Origin: Arctopsyche grandis
Taxonomy: Eukaryota; Arthropoda; Insecta; Trichoptera; Hydropsychidae
Assembly: GCF_051622035.1 (NCBI RefSeq)
Contig: NC_135357.1
Span: 37,622,691 to 37,686,690 of the forward strand
Direction: 5' to 3'
DNA length: 64,000 bases
The notes under the pieces are model-generated. The model made no database searches and was not told the DNA's origin. It saw only the letters and a list, made by a program, of their open reading frames with translations. Positions 1 to 10,383 of this stretch are shown here, one piece after another. The translations under genes were made by a program, and so were the position numbers. The number at the start of each line of letters is the position of its first letter. Position 1 is the stretch's first letter.

Positions 1-90
1 TTGTTCTGTTTTTGATCAAATTTGTGTTTTTTTTTTCATCATCGACTTGACGATGGAATATTTTTTTAAGTAATATTTTGAATAACCAAT

Positions 91-321
91 TGTAACGTAC
101 GCCCCCGCAGCCGAAGGAGTGGGGGGGAAACTACCCCCGCCCTCGGATGCTGGGGAGTGGGAGAAAGTACCGCTACTTTCTCAGCTATAAAAGAAGCGCC
201 CTTTCCTTCGGAAGTCGAGTCGGACCACAGCTTTCTCTGAGAACTGTCGTTTCCTTTAGACTCCCATCTCTGCTGGTCTTTCCCTGTTCAGTCAAAGCCA
301 CCCACTTCACCCCACGTTACA
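91..321 (+). repeat. Solo LTR, gypsy family A
   Basis: A lone 231-bp LTR starting TGTAACGT and ending GTTACA, nearly identical to the paired LTRs of the family A elements at 10928 and 19559. It is flanked by the 4-bp target duplication CAAT (87-90 and 322-325), so it is a true insertion reduced to one LTR by recombination between its two ends. It contains a TATAAAAG box near 186. A short open frame across it recurs in every LTR copy and is not a gene. Confidence 0.95.
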
Positions 322-751
322 CAATATTTAAAAAGAATAAATAGTATGCGATGGGCGTCTAGAGCAGAGGCTGTTTTTGTTTTAAAATCAAAATATTAAA
401 GAAGCTCTTATTAAAATCAGTACGTTCGTATTTGAAAAACCTATGGGAAAACTGGAGACAAAAAAATTGGCAGTTTATTTCGATTAATTACTAACTACTT
501 TGTGGGATAAATTGTAACAGCGCATCAATGCTACAAATAAATCATTACAAAATATGCAGCACAATTTGTTGTTAGGAACAAGATTGATAAAATCCCTTTC
601 AGAATTTATTCAAAATACGAGAAATTAATTCAATTTGGAGATATATGCGTTCAAGTTAATTTTAGTCAAAATGAAAACTTTATAATAAATATTCATAACA
701 TTATCTGCGATGCATTAATTTCAGAAGTATCAAGAAGGAGCTCAATTTATG
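322..751. other. AT-rich spacer
   Basis: AT-rich sequence between the solo LTR and the gypsy family B element. I see no gene, RNA or repeat structure in it. The last four bases before the next element (752-755, ATAG) are the left target duplication of that element. Confidence 0.6.
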
Positions 752-755
752 ATAG

Positions 756-1044
756 TGTAACGTTACATAGAGAGACGCCCCGTAGACCGGTGACGTCATG
801 GTGACGCCGACCAATGGTGGAGTCGGGCGTTGCGGCCAATGGCTACACCCGACTCCTTGACCAATGACTATACGGGTCATAACGTGCATGCGCTGAGCGC
901 TGAATATTTATAAGTATGGTGCGCTCTCGAACGGTGGCATTCGGATCCTGACCTCCACCGGACGAGCAGCAATAAAGAACTGGAACCTGCCTGCGTGTTT
1001 TCTTGTACCTCGACCTGACTCCACTTACCTTTGAATACTCTTCA
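756..1044 (+). repeat. 5' LTR, gypsy family B
   Basis: 289-bp LTR from TGTAACGTTACA to CTCTTCA. A TATAAG box at 909 lies 29 bases upstream of CATTCG (938-943), the same spacing and initiator-like motif as the histone genes in this window. An AATAAA-like signal lies near 971. Confidence 0.93.
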
Positions 1045-1045
1045 C

Positions 1046-1063
1046 TGGTGTCAGAAGTGGGAT
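1046..1063 (+). promoter_or_regulatory. Primer binding site, probably tRNA-Leu
   Basis: The 18 bases TGGTGTCAGAAGTGGGAT begin two bases after the 5' LTR. From memory of insect tRNA-Leu 3' ends (CCCACTTCTGACA plus CCA) this is a full-length complement. Families A and C have the same first 14 bases or more at the same place, so the three families share a primer type. Insect mdg3-like gypsy elements are known to use tRNA-Leu; placement in that group is inference. Confidence 0.75.
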
Positions 1064-1067
1064 CTAC

Positions 1068-2225
1068 ATGGTTGAGACAAGGAGCCACAAAGGTGCGGAT
1101 TCGGGGTCTTCATCGCTGCCGGAAGAAATGGAGCCGAATCGAGAACAAAGCCCTGGGGAGCTGAGCAACGGAGGACGGAGACGGGAGGAGCAGAGGAGCC
1201 GGGTGTCGAGGAGCCGGGTGCCAAGGACACCGGAGCCGAGCTACAAGGAGCTAAGCCAGGGAATGGCGAGCTGCCAAGAGCAGGTCCAGTCCCTGCAAAA
1301 CACCTTCGCCACGTTTTTGCAGTCCTGGGAGAAGTCTGCGACACCAACGCAGCCGAAAGCCGACGTACATCCAGAACCACCGAGGAGATCAGAGGTATGT
1401 TACGAGGACAGGCGGACCACACAGCGAGACACGTACGGGGTGCGGCAACATTCCCACCGGTACGACTACACCACGTTCGACGGTACTGAACGGTGGAAGG
1501 ACTTCCTCAACCACTTCGAGTTTGCTGCACGGCTGAACAAGGAGACGACGAACCTGGAGGACCGACTGTGCTGCCAACTCCGAGGTGCGGCCGCCATTTT
1601 CGCCAGTCAGCTGCCATCGACGCTGAGCTACGACGACTTGACGGAAGAGCTGGCCCAACGCTTCAGACGACAGGGCACACCGATTGCATGCCATGCGGCA
1701 GCGGAACAGAGAAGATGGAGTGCGGAAGAACCAGCCGCGGACCACGTAGACGCGATACGAGCCCTCTGCGAAGACATGCTGGAGGGCGTCCACACGAACG
1801 CCGAAGCAGTCGAACGCATGACCGTGTGCATAGCGGCGAACTCCTTCACGTACCCCAGTCTACGGGCCAAACTTGGCGCGCTCCGGATCACCCCGACTAC
1901 AGCGGACGTGATAACCAGAGCCGACGCAACACGACAAGCCGTCATCTTCGAAGCGAAGGAACAACGGTCGGCACAACCAACGTCGAGAACAGTACGTCCC
2001 GACGCGGGAGCGTTCAGACCATCTCGACCGGCCGTGCGACCCCCACGATGGGTGTCATCGGACCAGACAGCGCGACCAGCCACTACCACTCCAACGTGTT
2101 GGAACTGCGGACAAACGGGACACATTAGCCGGTTGTGCCGCAAGAAGAGGGTCCGGAAGCTGGAGCCAACGAACGACGAGGATGAAGACGACGAGGAGGA
2201 GGCGGCTTCGGGAAACGAGCAGTGA
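1068..2225 (+). CDS. gag: Gag protein, gypsy family B
   Basis: Frame of 385 residues starting five bases after the primer site. The N-terminal 90 residues are polar and low in complexity, the middle (about 120-280) is the capsid-like region, and a single CCHC zinc knuckle (CWNCGQTGHISRLC) lies near residue 345, followed by an acidic tail. This is the structural and RNA-binding protein of the element. The pol frame begins at its stop codon in the -1 frame, as in gypsy elements that make Gag-Pol by ribosomal frameshifting. Confidence 0.92.
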   Translation: MVETRSHKGADSGSSSLPEEMEPNREQSPGELSNGGRRREEQRSRVSRSRVPRTPEPSYKELSQGMASCQEQVQSLQNTFATFLQSWEKSATPTQPKADVHPEPPRRSEVCYEDRRTTQRDTYGVRQHSHRYDYTTFDGTERWKDFLNHFEFAARLNKETTNLEDRLCCQLRGAAAIFASQLPSTLSYDDLTEELAQRFRRQGTPIACHAAAEQRRWSAEEPAADHVDAIRALCEDMLEGVHTNAEAVERMTVCIAANSFTYPSLRAKLGALRITPTTADVITRADATRQAVIFEAKEQRSAQPTSRTVRPDAGAFRPSRPAVRPPRWVSSDQTARPATTTPTCWNCGQTGHISRLCRKKRVRKLEPTNDEDEDDEEEAASGNEQ

Positions 2226-5200
2226 TCGGCCTGTTACGGGTCAGACCGATCACCGGTGCACGCAAAACACCCGGAGTGAACAAACTGGACGGCAGCGGCA
2301 CGGCCGGCTCGTTTGTCGTGAAAGGAGAGATCGGAGGCGTGCCGTGTCGAATGGTGGGGGACACCGGGGCGTGCATCACGGTGATCAACCCGGAACTGTT
2401 CGCGAAGATCTCTCCTAAAGATTACACCGTCGTGAAGGGCCATTACAGCAGAGCGCGGCAAGCGGCGGGCCAAACCATCAAGATCCACCGATGGATACGG
2501 GTGACCCTTAATCTGCAGGGCGAAAAGTTTCCGTGGAACGTAGCGGTGGCGGATATCCAGGATCCCATATTGTTGGGACTGGACGCACTGAGACATGTCC
2601 GAGCTACGTTCGAGTTGGGCGGAGAGGAGAAGTGTATCATCAGGGGCGTGCAACGCGAGAAAGGCAAGAAAAATGCACCTGCTGTCAAGAGCATCCGCGG
2701 GGAAGTACCCCACCCGAAGATCACGGCGTTACTCGAGAGGGCCGATATTATGCCAGAAGAGAAACGGCGCCTCGAGACCATGATTCGGGAAAATCGGAAA
2801 GCGTTCGCCCGGGACGAGAAGGACCAAGGAAGGACCACCAAGGCGGTCCACACCATCGACGTGGGAGACGCGAAGCCGATGAAACAGCCGCCGAGAAGGA
2901 TACCGCTAGCACGGAAAGAGGAAGTACGCGCTATGATCGACGACTTACTGAAGCAGGGCGCGATAGAACCGGGGCACGGGCCATGGGCGTCACCGGTAGT
3001 TCCGGTCGCCAAAAAGGACGGGTCGCTAAGGATGTGCGTGGACTACCGGAAACTGAACACCGTCACCAAAATAGACTCACACCCCATCCCGAGGATCGAC
3101 GACACTTTCGACCAGTTGAACGGAGCGAGCTACTTCAGCACACTGGATCTGCAGAGCGGATTCTGGCAGGTACCGGTCGCCCCGGAAGACCGCGAGAAGA
3201 CAGCGTTCGTAACAGAGTTCGGTCTGTTTCAGTTCAAAGTGATGCCATTCGGGTTGTGTAACGCGCCAGCGACGTTCGTACGGCTAATGACAAAAGTGGT
3301 CGGTGACATAAGCAATGTCCTCGTGTATCTAGACGACATTATCGTGCACAGCAAAACTTACGACGAACACTTGGTGCATTTAAACAATGTGTTCGAACGG
3401 ATACAGGCAGCCGGCCTTAAATTGAATGCAGACAAGTGTCGATTGTGCTGCCGCGAGGTCGAATTTCTGGGACACCGAGTGTCAGCCGAAGGAATTTCGA
3501 CAGATCCGAAGAAAGTCCAAACCGTGCGGGACTGGACGACTCCGAAAACACAAACCCAAATGCGCAGCTTCCTGGGACTGGCCACGTACTACCGAAAATT
3601 TGTGCGCAATTTCGCCGAGATCGCGAAACCACTCCATCAGCTAACGGAAAAAGGGCGCGAGTTCAAGTGGACACCGACGTGCGAACAAGCGTTCGAAAAG
3701 TTGAAAGAAGCGCTGACTACCACGCCAATTATGTCGTATCCCCAGCCGGGAGAGCGATATGTGTTGGACACCGACGCCAGTCAACATAGCATCGGTGCAG
3801 TTTTGTCTCAAGTTCAAGGGGGGGTGGAGAAAGTGATCGGGTATTTCAGCCGGACAATGAACAAACCCGAACAAAACTATTGCGTGACCCGAAAAGAACT
3901 ATTGGCGGCAATTAAAGCCATTCAACACTTCCACCACTACCTATCGGGCTCGAAGTTCACGTTACGAACCGACCACTCAGCGTTAACGTGGCTGAAGAAC
4001 TTCAAAAGACCGGAGGGCCAGTTGGCGAGGTGGCTGGAAATTCTGGGCCAGTACAACGTGACCATCATTCATCGACCGGGGATAAAGCACGGGAACGCGG
4101 ACGCACTATCGCGAAGGCCGTGTACGGAAGAGTGTCCCAAATGCTCACGCGCAGAGACAACCGATCAAGAAAACGACTCGGCCCGAACGGAACCAGTAGA
4201 ACCCGCAGAACCGGAAGCACGAGTAGCCCTCGTAGGGATCTTGCCCAACGAGATGACAAACTCGACGATCGACAAAATCGTCGAGTGGAAGAACGCCGGA
4301 ACGAGACCACCGTGGGAAACAGTATCTGCTGAGGAGCAGGAACTGAAAATACTGTGGACCCAATGGGACGCATTGGAGGTGGAAGGCGGTAAGCTGTACC
4401 GGAGATGGGAGAACACCGCGGGAACACGTCACACAAAGCAGCTGGTGGTGCCGACTGAGAAGATACCCGAAATCATGTGGGAGATGCACAACGCGCCCAC
4501 GGGGGGCCACTTCGGTATCAATAAAACGTACCGAAACGTGCGCCAAAAATATTACTGGCCGACGTGTCGAATCGACGTCACCCAGTGGTGCGAACGATGC
4601 GCACAGTGCGGGGCCCACAACGGACCACACCGAAGGAATCGCGGGGCACTTCAACCGTACCTTTCGGGGACGCCACTACAACGAATGGCAGTCGACATTC
4701 TGGGTCCACTCCCGGCCACCGAACGAGGAAACCGATACATACTGGTGGCCATGGACTACTTCACGAAGTGGCCGGAAGCGATTCCACTACCGAACCAGGA
4801 GGCAGAGACCGTAGCAGACGCCCTGGTAGAACAAGTGTTCACGCGGCTAGGCGTCCCGAACGAGCTGCACTCTGACCAGGGACGAAACTTCGAGTCGAAG
4901 TTGTTCCGTCAGGCACTGGACCGGCTGGGCGTACACAAAACGAGAACAACACCATACCGACCTCAGTCCGATGGAATGGTCGAGCGACTCAATCGAACCA
5001 TGCGGGCGCACTTGACGAAGTTCGTCAACGACGAGCAGGACGACTGGGACACGCTGGTTCCGCACTTCCTCATGGCATATAGAGCGGCCCAACACGATGC
5101 GACAGGAGCATCACCAGCAGCCATGATGTACGGACGAGAACTGCGCATGCCGGCGGACCTACTATATGGGGGCCCTCCACCAGACAGCGAACCTCAGGAT

Positions 5201-5536
5201 CCACACCGATATACCACGAAGTTGACCGAAGACATGGCCAAGGTACATCGGTTCGCCAGAGCCCACCTCCGGATGCAGAATAGCCGTATGAAGACGCGAT
5301 ACGACGTCCGCAGAACCGAACCGGCGTACGAAACAGGTGACCGAGTATGGCTGTACAACCCTGCCAAGACTCCAGGGCTTTCACCAAAGCTGCAATCGCT
5401 GTGGGAAGGACCGTACACCATAGTGACCAAACTTAGTGACGTAGTGTATAGGATACGCAGGGAATTCGACGGCTCAAACCGATTAATGGTGGTGCACCTG
5501 GATAGACTCGCAAGGTATAAGGCCGTCGAATATTGA
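2222..5536 (+). CDS. pol: Pol polyprotein, gypsy family B
   Basis: Open frame of about 1104 residues in the -1 frame relative to gag. In order: aspartic protease with DTGA near residue 46; reverse transcriptase with YLDDIIV near 370; RNase H with the TDAS motif near 520; integrase with an HHCC zinc-binding region near 760-800 and the DDE core after it; and a C-terminal GPY/F-like segment (WEGPYTI). The order protease-RT-RNase H-integrase defines Ty3/gypsy. The first residue is a frame boundary, not a proven start, because the protein is expected to be made as Gag-Pol. It is about 60% like family A pol by eye. Confidence 0.93.
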   Translation: MIGLLRVRPITGARKTPGVNKLDGSGTAGSFVVKGEIGGVPCRMVGDTGACITVINPELFAKISPKDYTVVKGHYSRARQAAGQTIKIHRWIRVTLNLQGEKFPWNVAVADIQDPILLGLDALRHVRATFELGGEEKCIIRGVQREKGKKNAPAVKSIRGEVPHPKITALLERADIMPEEKRRLETMIRENRKAFARDEKDQGRTTKAVHTIDVGDAKPMKQPPRRIPLARKEEVRAMIDDLLKQGAIEPGHGPWASPVVPVAKKDGSLRMCVDYRKLNTVTKIDSHPIPRIDDTFDQLNGASYFSTLDLQSGFWQVPVAPEDREKTAFVTEFGLFQFKVMPFGLCNAPATFVRLMTKVVGDISNVLVYLDDIIVHSKTYDEHLVHLNNVFERIQAAGLKLNADKCRLCCREVEFLGHRVSAEGISTDPKKVQTVRDWTTPKTQTQMRSFLGLATYYRKFVRNFAEIAKPLHQLTEKGREFKWTPTCEQAFEKLKEALTTTPIMSYPQPGERYVLDTDASQHSIGAVLSQVQGGVEKVIGYFSRTMNKPEQNYCVTRKELLAAIKAIQHFHHYLSGSKFTLRTDHSALTWLKNFKRPEGQLARWLEILGQYNVTIIHRPGIKHGNADALSRRPCTEECPKCSRAETTDQENDSARTEPVEPAEPEARVALVGILPNEMTNSTIDKIVEWKNAGTRPPWETVSAEEQELKILWTQWDALEVEGGKLYRRWENTAGTRHTKQLVVPTEKIPEIMWEMHNAPTGGHFGINKTYRNVRQKYYWPTCRIDVTQWCERCAQCGAHNGPHRRNRGALQPYLSGTPLQRMAVDILGPLPATERGNRYILVAMDYFTKWPEAIPLPNQEAETVADALVEQVFTRLGVPNELHSDQGRNFESKLFRQALDRLGVHKTRTTPYRPQSDGMVERLNRTMRAHLTKFVNDEQDDWDTLVPHFLMAYRAAQHDATGASPAAMMYGRELRMPADLLYGGPPPDSEPQDPHRYTTKLTEDMAKVHRFARAHLRMQNSRMKTRYDVRRTEPAYETGDRVWLYNPAKTPGLSPKLQSLWEGPYTIVTKLSDVVYRIRREFDGSNRLMVVHLDRLARYKAVEY

Positions 5537-5620
5537 CTGTAATTGTATGTAACTATTGTGTAATTGTTTAAGTGTAAATTAATGAGTCGATCGGGACGAT
5601 CTCTCTTAAGAAGGGGGTTA

Positions 5621-5709
5621 TGTAACGTTACATAGAGAGACGCCCCGTAGACCGGTGACGTCATGGTGACGCCGACCAATGGTGGAGTCGGGCGTTGCGG
5701 CCAATGGCT
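5621..5709 (+). repeat. 3' LTR of gypsy family B, left part
   Basis: First 89 bases of the 3' LTR, preceded by a purine tract (AAGAAGGGGG). It stops where LINE J1 enters. The last 11 bases (5699-5709) are the left copy of the LINE target duplication. Confidence 0.93.
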
Positions 5710-5988
5710 GTTGTTGTTTGTTTGTGGCTGCGTTTTATCGATAGTTTATAGGGAAGTGACACTCCCTTAACCTATCTATCGAACGTGTTGTATGGGATCG
5801 GACTCTCGGTGATGTTTGTGGTGCGGGCTGGCGGCTGCTCGCTTGTGGAGTGTTTGTCAATCTGGAACACTAAGCAAAATTAGTGCAACATCTGTGGGAT
5901 ACTGTCGGGGTTAGTGTGTTAGTGGGTGGTTAACGGGTATGGACCGTTTGGAGGTGGTTGAGTCTAGTTAGTTAAATGGATGTTGGTT

Positions 5989-8682
5989 TTAGCCTATACC
6001 CATCTTCAGAATGTCGATGGGCCTTTGGTTAATTATTAGTTTAGTCTTGCTGAGGGAATTTATTAAGGGATTGTCTACCTTGCCGAGAGACTTGAAGTAG
6101 TTTACGGCAAGTTTGTGTACGTGTTTGTCAAGGTAGTCAATGTTAAGGTCGTTGTGAGTTATAGTGTTTCTTGTGTACCAGTCGTAGTTGCCCGCGGCAC
6201 GCAAGAATTTGTTTTGTACTGTCTGTAGTCTGAGTATGGATCTGTTGGAGATGGTAGTGTGAGCCCACACGGGGCTCGCGTACGTGATTTGTGGGCGGAT
6301 GATGGATTTATACAGCAAGCACTTGTTTTTAAGCGAGAGTTTGCTGTTTGGTTTGCATTGTGGGTAAAGCTTTGACGCAACTGCCCTAGCTCTACGCACC
6401 GCGTTAGTGATGTGGGGTTTCCAGGTTAATCTGCGGTCGATTATTACCCCCAGGTAGCGGGTAGACTTGGTCCAGTTGACTGGTTGGTCGTTTATAATTA
6501 CTGGCTTGGCTGGTTTGCACCGATATTTACGTCTGGAGAAGAATATTGCCTGACTTTTGTCCGGGTTGATTTTCATCAGCCATTTATCGTACCACGCTAC
6601 CAGTTGGTCCGAGTACTTCTGGAGGGCGAGCGAGACACTCTTGGGGCTGACGGAGCTCGCTAAGATGGCAGTGTCATCGGCATACTGTGCGATGTTTGTG
6701 TACCTATGTGTAGGAGTGGGTATGTCGTGTGTGTACAGGTTAAATAGCGTGGGGCCGAGGATGGAGCCTTGGGGTACCCCAGCGGAGATGCCTCGCTGGG
6801 TTGATATGTGGTCCTTGAGTTTGACCTGAAATTTCCTTTCCCTTAGGAAGGATGCGATAGATCGTATTGAGTGGGGGGTGATGTTGGCAGCAATCATTTT
6901 GTAAAGGAGGCCAGAGTGCCAAACTTTATCGAAGGCTTTGGAAATGTCTAGGAAGATTGCTCCAGTTGACATGTTGCGGTCGAAGCCGTCTATCACGGTT
7001 TCAACGACTCTGTGAATCTGGTGAACGGCAGAATGTTGGGGTCTAAAGCCAAATTGTGTTTTGGGAAGAAGGTCAATTTTTGTGATCTCGCTATTGAGAT
7101 TTGAGATTAAGATCCGTTCCAGGATCTTACTCAGTGAGGATAGTAAGCTGATGGGTCGGTAGCTTGTTGGGAGGGAGGGGTTCGAGTAGGGTTTTCTGAT
7201 GAGAATGACGTTGGCGAGTTTCCATTGACTTGGAAAGTAGCAGATTCTGTTGGTGGCATTTAGTATAGCTGTGAGTGCAGCGATGGCTTTTTGAGGGAGT
7301 TCTTTTAGAGCTTTGTTGGAAATTCCGTCAGGGCCAGGGGCCTTTTTGGCAGCGATGGTTTTGATGATGTTTAGGACTTCAAGCGGCGAGGTGGCGACAA
7401 TGGGTACTGGGGCTGGGTTTTCGAGGTAGCTATTGACGGAGCTTTCAACCATTTGGCAAAAGTCGCTTTGCAGGTTAGAGTTTGAGAGAGAAAATTGGTC
7501 CTGGAGACTGTCAGCTAGGGCTTCCGCTTTATCGGCGGTGGAGTAGACAAACTTGTCTCCAACTTTGATCCTGTCGATCCTATTGCCGTTGCTTCTGAAG
7601 ATTTTTGACAGTTTCCAGAAACCGTTATGTCCGTCTTCTAGCGCTCTGAGTTTGGTATCCCAGTTGTCATTTCGTAGTTGCCACAAGGCGTTTTTAACGT
7701 CTTGTTGAAGTCTGTTCATTCGCTGTTTGAGGATTGGGTCCTTGTTCCTTTGGAATGCCTTCCTAGCTCTATTCTTAAGGCGAATAAGATCGCGAATGTC
7801 GGGGGGTAAAGCTTGCGGGTGCAGGGAAGAGTGGGGTGTGCTGGTGGTGCTGGCTTCAAGGGCTGACTGTATTTCGTCAGTGAGTACGTTAATAGCAGAG
7901 TCTATATCTTGGGTGGTGTGAATCGAGTGGGGGTAAGTGACGGTGTGATGAAGGAGAGTTGAGAATTTCTCCCAAGATATGGTACTGCGGAGGATGGGGT
8001 TTATAGTTACGGGGGTGTTGGTGAGTTCTAGTATGACCGGGTGATGGTCGGAAGAGAGATCATTTACTACAGTCAAGGACTGCGCACCTGGAAAATTTTT
8101 AGTTAGAACGATGTCTAAGATATCAGGTCTGCCTTTGAAGTTAATGGGGATTCTTGTGGGTTCGTCTGGAGCCGTAACGGAGACTTTTGGGTTTGAGAGT
8201 TGGGAATAACTTAGGAGAGTTTTCCCATTTTTGTTAGTGGCTTGACTGTTCCATCTGTAATGTTTGGCGTTAAGGTCGCCTGCGGCAATTGTGGCTTTGT
8301 TAGTGTTGAATATTTTGTCCAAGTCTGTGGTGAGTAAGTGTTGTTTTGGTGGGTTGTAAACTGCGTGGAGGATGAGTGGGGTGCCAGTGTTAGTCCAAAC
8401 TTCTACCGACGTCAGTTCTATCCCTGTGGTGATCGGCCGCGGGGCCAAGTTGTGTTGAATTGTGTGTTTGATGAATATGGCAGTGCCGCCGGCGGCTTTG
8501 CCTATTCTGTCGTTTCTGTATGTAGTGTAGTTTGGGAAGTGTAGTCGATTGCCAGGTTTGAGCCAAGTTTCGTTTACTAGTGCGATATCAATAGAGTGTT
8601 GGAGCAAGAATTGCTCGAATTCGACCCGCTTGCTGAGTATGCTGCAAGCGTTCCAGTAAACGATCTTGAGGTATCGAGTCAT
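5989..8682 (-). CDS. LINE J1 ORF2: endonuclease and reverse transcriptase
   Basis: 897-residue protein. Residues 1-220 are an AP-like endonuclease with ETWL, GDLNAKH and SDHHPV motifs, which nicks the target DNA. Residues about 440-740 are the reverse transcriptase with the catalytic YADD near 666 and the GVPQGSILGP motif before it. The C-terminal part is typical of Jockey-clade proteins. The ATG overlaps the ORF1 stop as ATGA. Length equals the J2, J4 and J5 copies, so the frame is complete; a few substitutions separate it from them. There is no RNase H domain. Confidence 0.95.
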   Translation of the reverse strand: MTRYLKIVYWNACSILSKRVEFEQFLLQHSIDIALVNETWLKPGNRLHFPNYTTYRNDRIGKAAGGTAIFIKHTIQHNLAPRPITTGIELTSVEVWTNTGTPLILHAVYNPPKQHLLTTDLDKIFNTNKATIAAGDLNAKHYRWNSQATNKNGKTLLSYSQLSNPKVSVTAPDEPTRIPINFKGRPDILDIVLTKNFPGAQSLTVVNDLSSDHHPVILELTNTPVTINPILRSTISWEKFSTLLHHTVTYPHSIHTTQDIDSAINVLTDEIQSALEASTTSTPHSSLHPQALPPDIRDLIRLKNRARKAFQRNKDPILKQRMNRLQQDVKNALWQLRNDNWDTKLRALEDGHNGFWKLSKIFRSNGNRIDRIKVGDKFVYSTADKAEALADSLQDQFSLSNSNLQSDFCQMVESSVNSYLENPAPVPIVATSPLEVLNIIKTIAAKKAPGPDGISNKALKELPQKAIAALTAILNATNRICYFPSQWKLANVILIRKPYSNPSLPTSYRPISLLSSLSKILERILISNLNSEITKIDLLPKTQFGFRPQHSAVHQIHRVVETVIDGFDRNMSTGAIFLDISKAFDKVWHSGLLYKMIAANITPHSIRSIASFLRERKFQVKLKDHISTQRGISAGVPQGSILGPTLFNLYTHDIPTPTHRYTNIAQYADDTAILASSVSPKSVSLALQKYSDQLVAWYDKWLMKINPDKSQAIFFSRRKYRCKPAKPVIINDQPVNWTKSTRYLGVIIDRRLTWKPHITNAVRRARAVASKLYPQCKPNSKLSLKNKCLLYKSIIRPQITYASPVWAHTTISNRSILRLQTVQNKFLRAAGNYDWYTRNTITHNDLNIDYLDKHVHKLAVNYFKSLGKVDNPLINSLSKTKLIINQRPIDILKMGIG

Positions 8683-10383
8683 TTTTGTTGTTGTGTAAGT
8701 AGGGCTAGGATGGTCGACATCATCGTCTGCATATGGTTGAAGCTTTCAGTCGTCCAGGGTGTTGAGTTTTGGTTCTGGATTGTTTTGGTTTGTTTAGGGA
8801 GGGCTACTATTTTAGGCAGGGGGTCTGGGGTGGTGGAAATTAGAGGCGGGAAGTTTGATTGAGAATATGAGTAATGTGGGTGGTGTGGTTTTGGAGGTTG
8901 GGGGGGTGTGGGGTTTCGGGGTTGGCGGGTGCTTTTCTTGCTCTTGTTGTTAGGGTTGAGGATGCAGCCTCTATAGCTGGAAACGTGTGCACCATTGCAA
9001 CTAGTACAGACTGGGGTAGTAATATTGGAGTCGCACTGGGTGGTCAAGTGTGAGCCTGCGCATTTAATGCATAGGGGGTCAATGTGACAATTATAGGAGC
9101 CGTGTCCGAAGCCCTGGCAGCGGTGACACTGGGGTACAGTGTCTCCGCGACGGAGCGATTCAGTACGAACCTGTTGTCCGAAGATGCTGGAGAGGTTGAA
9201 CAATTTCTTCCCCTCTTCGTCACGTGTGGTCTCGACTGTGAACATGGGCATGTTGCGCTTGTCACGTCGTGATTTCATGACGGTGGCTTTAGTGGCTTTG
9301 TAGCCAAGGTGAATTATTTCTTTGAGGACTTCAGTTTCAGTGAAGCTGGGATTAATGCCTCGAATGACAATTTTTTAGAGGTTTGTCCTCTGTTAGGGGA
9401 TGGGCGTAGAACTGGAATTTCTCTGTTTCAAGAAATTTCGTAATGTCTCGGTAATCGGCAATGGTAAGGGGGGTGATTTTGGCTGTGCTACTGTTGTAGA
9501 CAGATTCAAACTTCAGATTTCGGTTCATGAGTTTGCGGTAAACGGTTGGGTAGTCAGAGGGCTTTTTGAGGAAAACCGGGGCTACCTTGAGTTTGGCGTT
9601 TGTGGCAATTGGAGCTGCTCTGGGGGCTGCGCTCGAACTTGATGGGGCGGGGCGAGTCGCCGGTGGTGCGGGGGTTGCGGCACGAGTTGTAGGTGGAGCG
9701 GGGACTGAGGGGGTGGGGGGTGTTGAGGATGAAGCGCTAGGGGCTGTCAATTGAGTGAGTGGTTTAGAGCGGGTGTGTGTTGTTGTTGGCGTTGGCGTGT
9801 TGAGTAATGAAAGTCGGCGTTGTGTGTTGGCATCAATTCGCCTGATGCCAACTGGGCGAGACTTCTCCTCGACTTTGTGAGGAGTTTGAATGTGTGGGGT
9901 AGGTGTGGACTTACCTTTGTCTTTTTCTTTTTTCCCCGGGCTATCCACTTGCATGGGTGAAGCGGGGCGGGGTGGGGGCGTGGTGCTACGTGGTACCGGC
10001 TGCGGGATAGATGATTCCAGACGGCGCTTCTTCACCATTGCTGGAGGTGTGGGGGGGGGCGTGGCTGTGGCAGACTTCTCGGACTGCTGTTTTGCTGGAG
10101 TCTCCTTGTCCTTCAGCTGCTGGAGTAATGCAGCCCTGTCGGCTACGAAAGCCGCTCGGTCGGTAACGAAGGCCAAGCGGTCTGCCGTATAGGCATCACG
10201 TGCTTCCTCGAAAGCACTCTCGAGGGCGGAGAGTCGCTCCTTCAGCTCATTGTTTTGAGCTCTAAGTTTTTTTATGACAGCCTTAGTTCTGTTGGAGCTG
10301 TCATTGCTGGCGTCGCTGTTGTATTCGCTGTCGGAGCTCCTCCGGGAGCTCCCTTCGCTGTCCGTCGACGTCGCTACCGACAT
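8679..10383 (-). pseudogene. LINE J1 ORF1, Gag-like, frameshifted
   Basis: Homologous along its length to the intact 560-residue ORF1 of J2. A run of six A residues on the sense strand (plus-strand T run at 9371-9376) replaces five in J2 and shifts the frame, leaving an N-terminal piece of about 340 residues and a separate C-terminal piece with the three zinc knuckles. A 7-residue in-frame repeat (a second DRAAF-type unit in the N-terminal coiled-coil region) is also present compared with J2. The copy therefore cannot make full-length ORF1 protein unless the shift is bypassed. Confidence 0.9.

Noticed and set aside
147-344. Short open frame in the solo LTR, repeated at 10984, 15753, 19587 and 24228
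   Set aside because: It lies inside the family A LTR and recurs only because the LTR recurs. It has no domain and its end depends on the flanking sequence.
5537-5620. Possible env gene in the gypsy elements
   Set aside because: Only about 80-120 bases separate the pol stop from the 3' LTR in families A and B, leaving no room for one.
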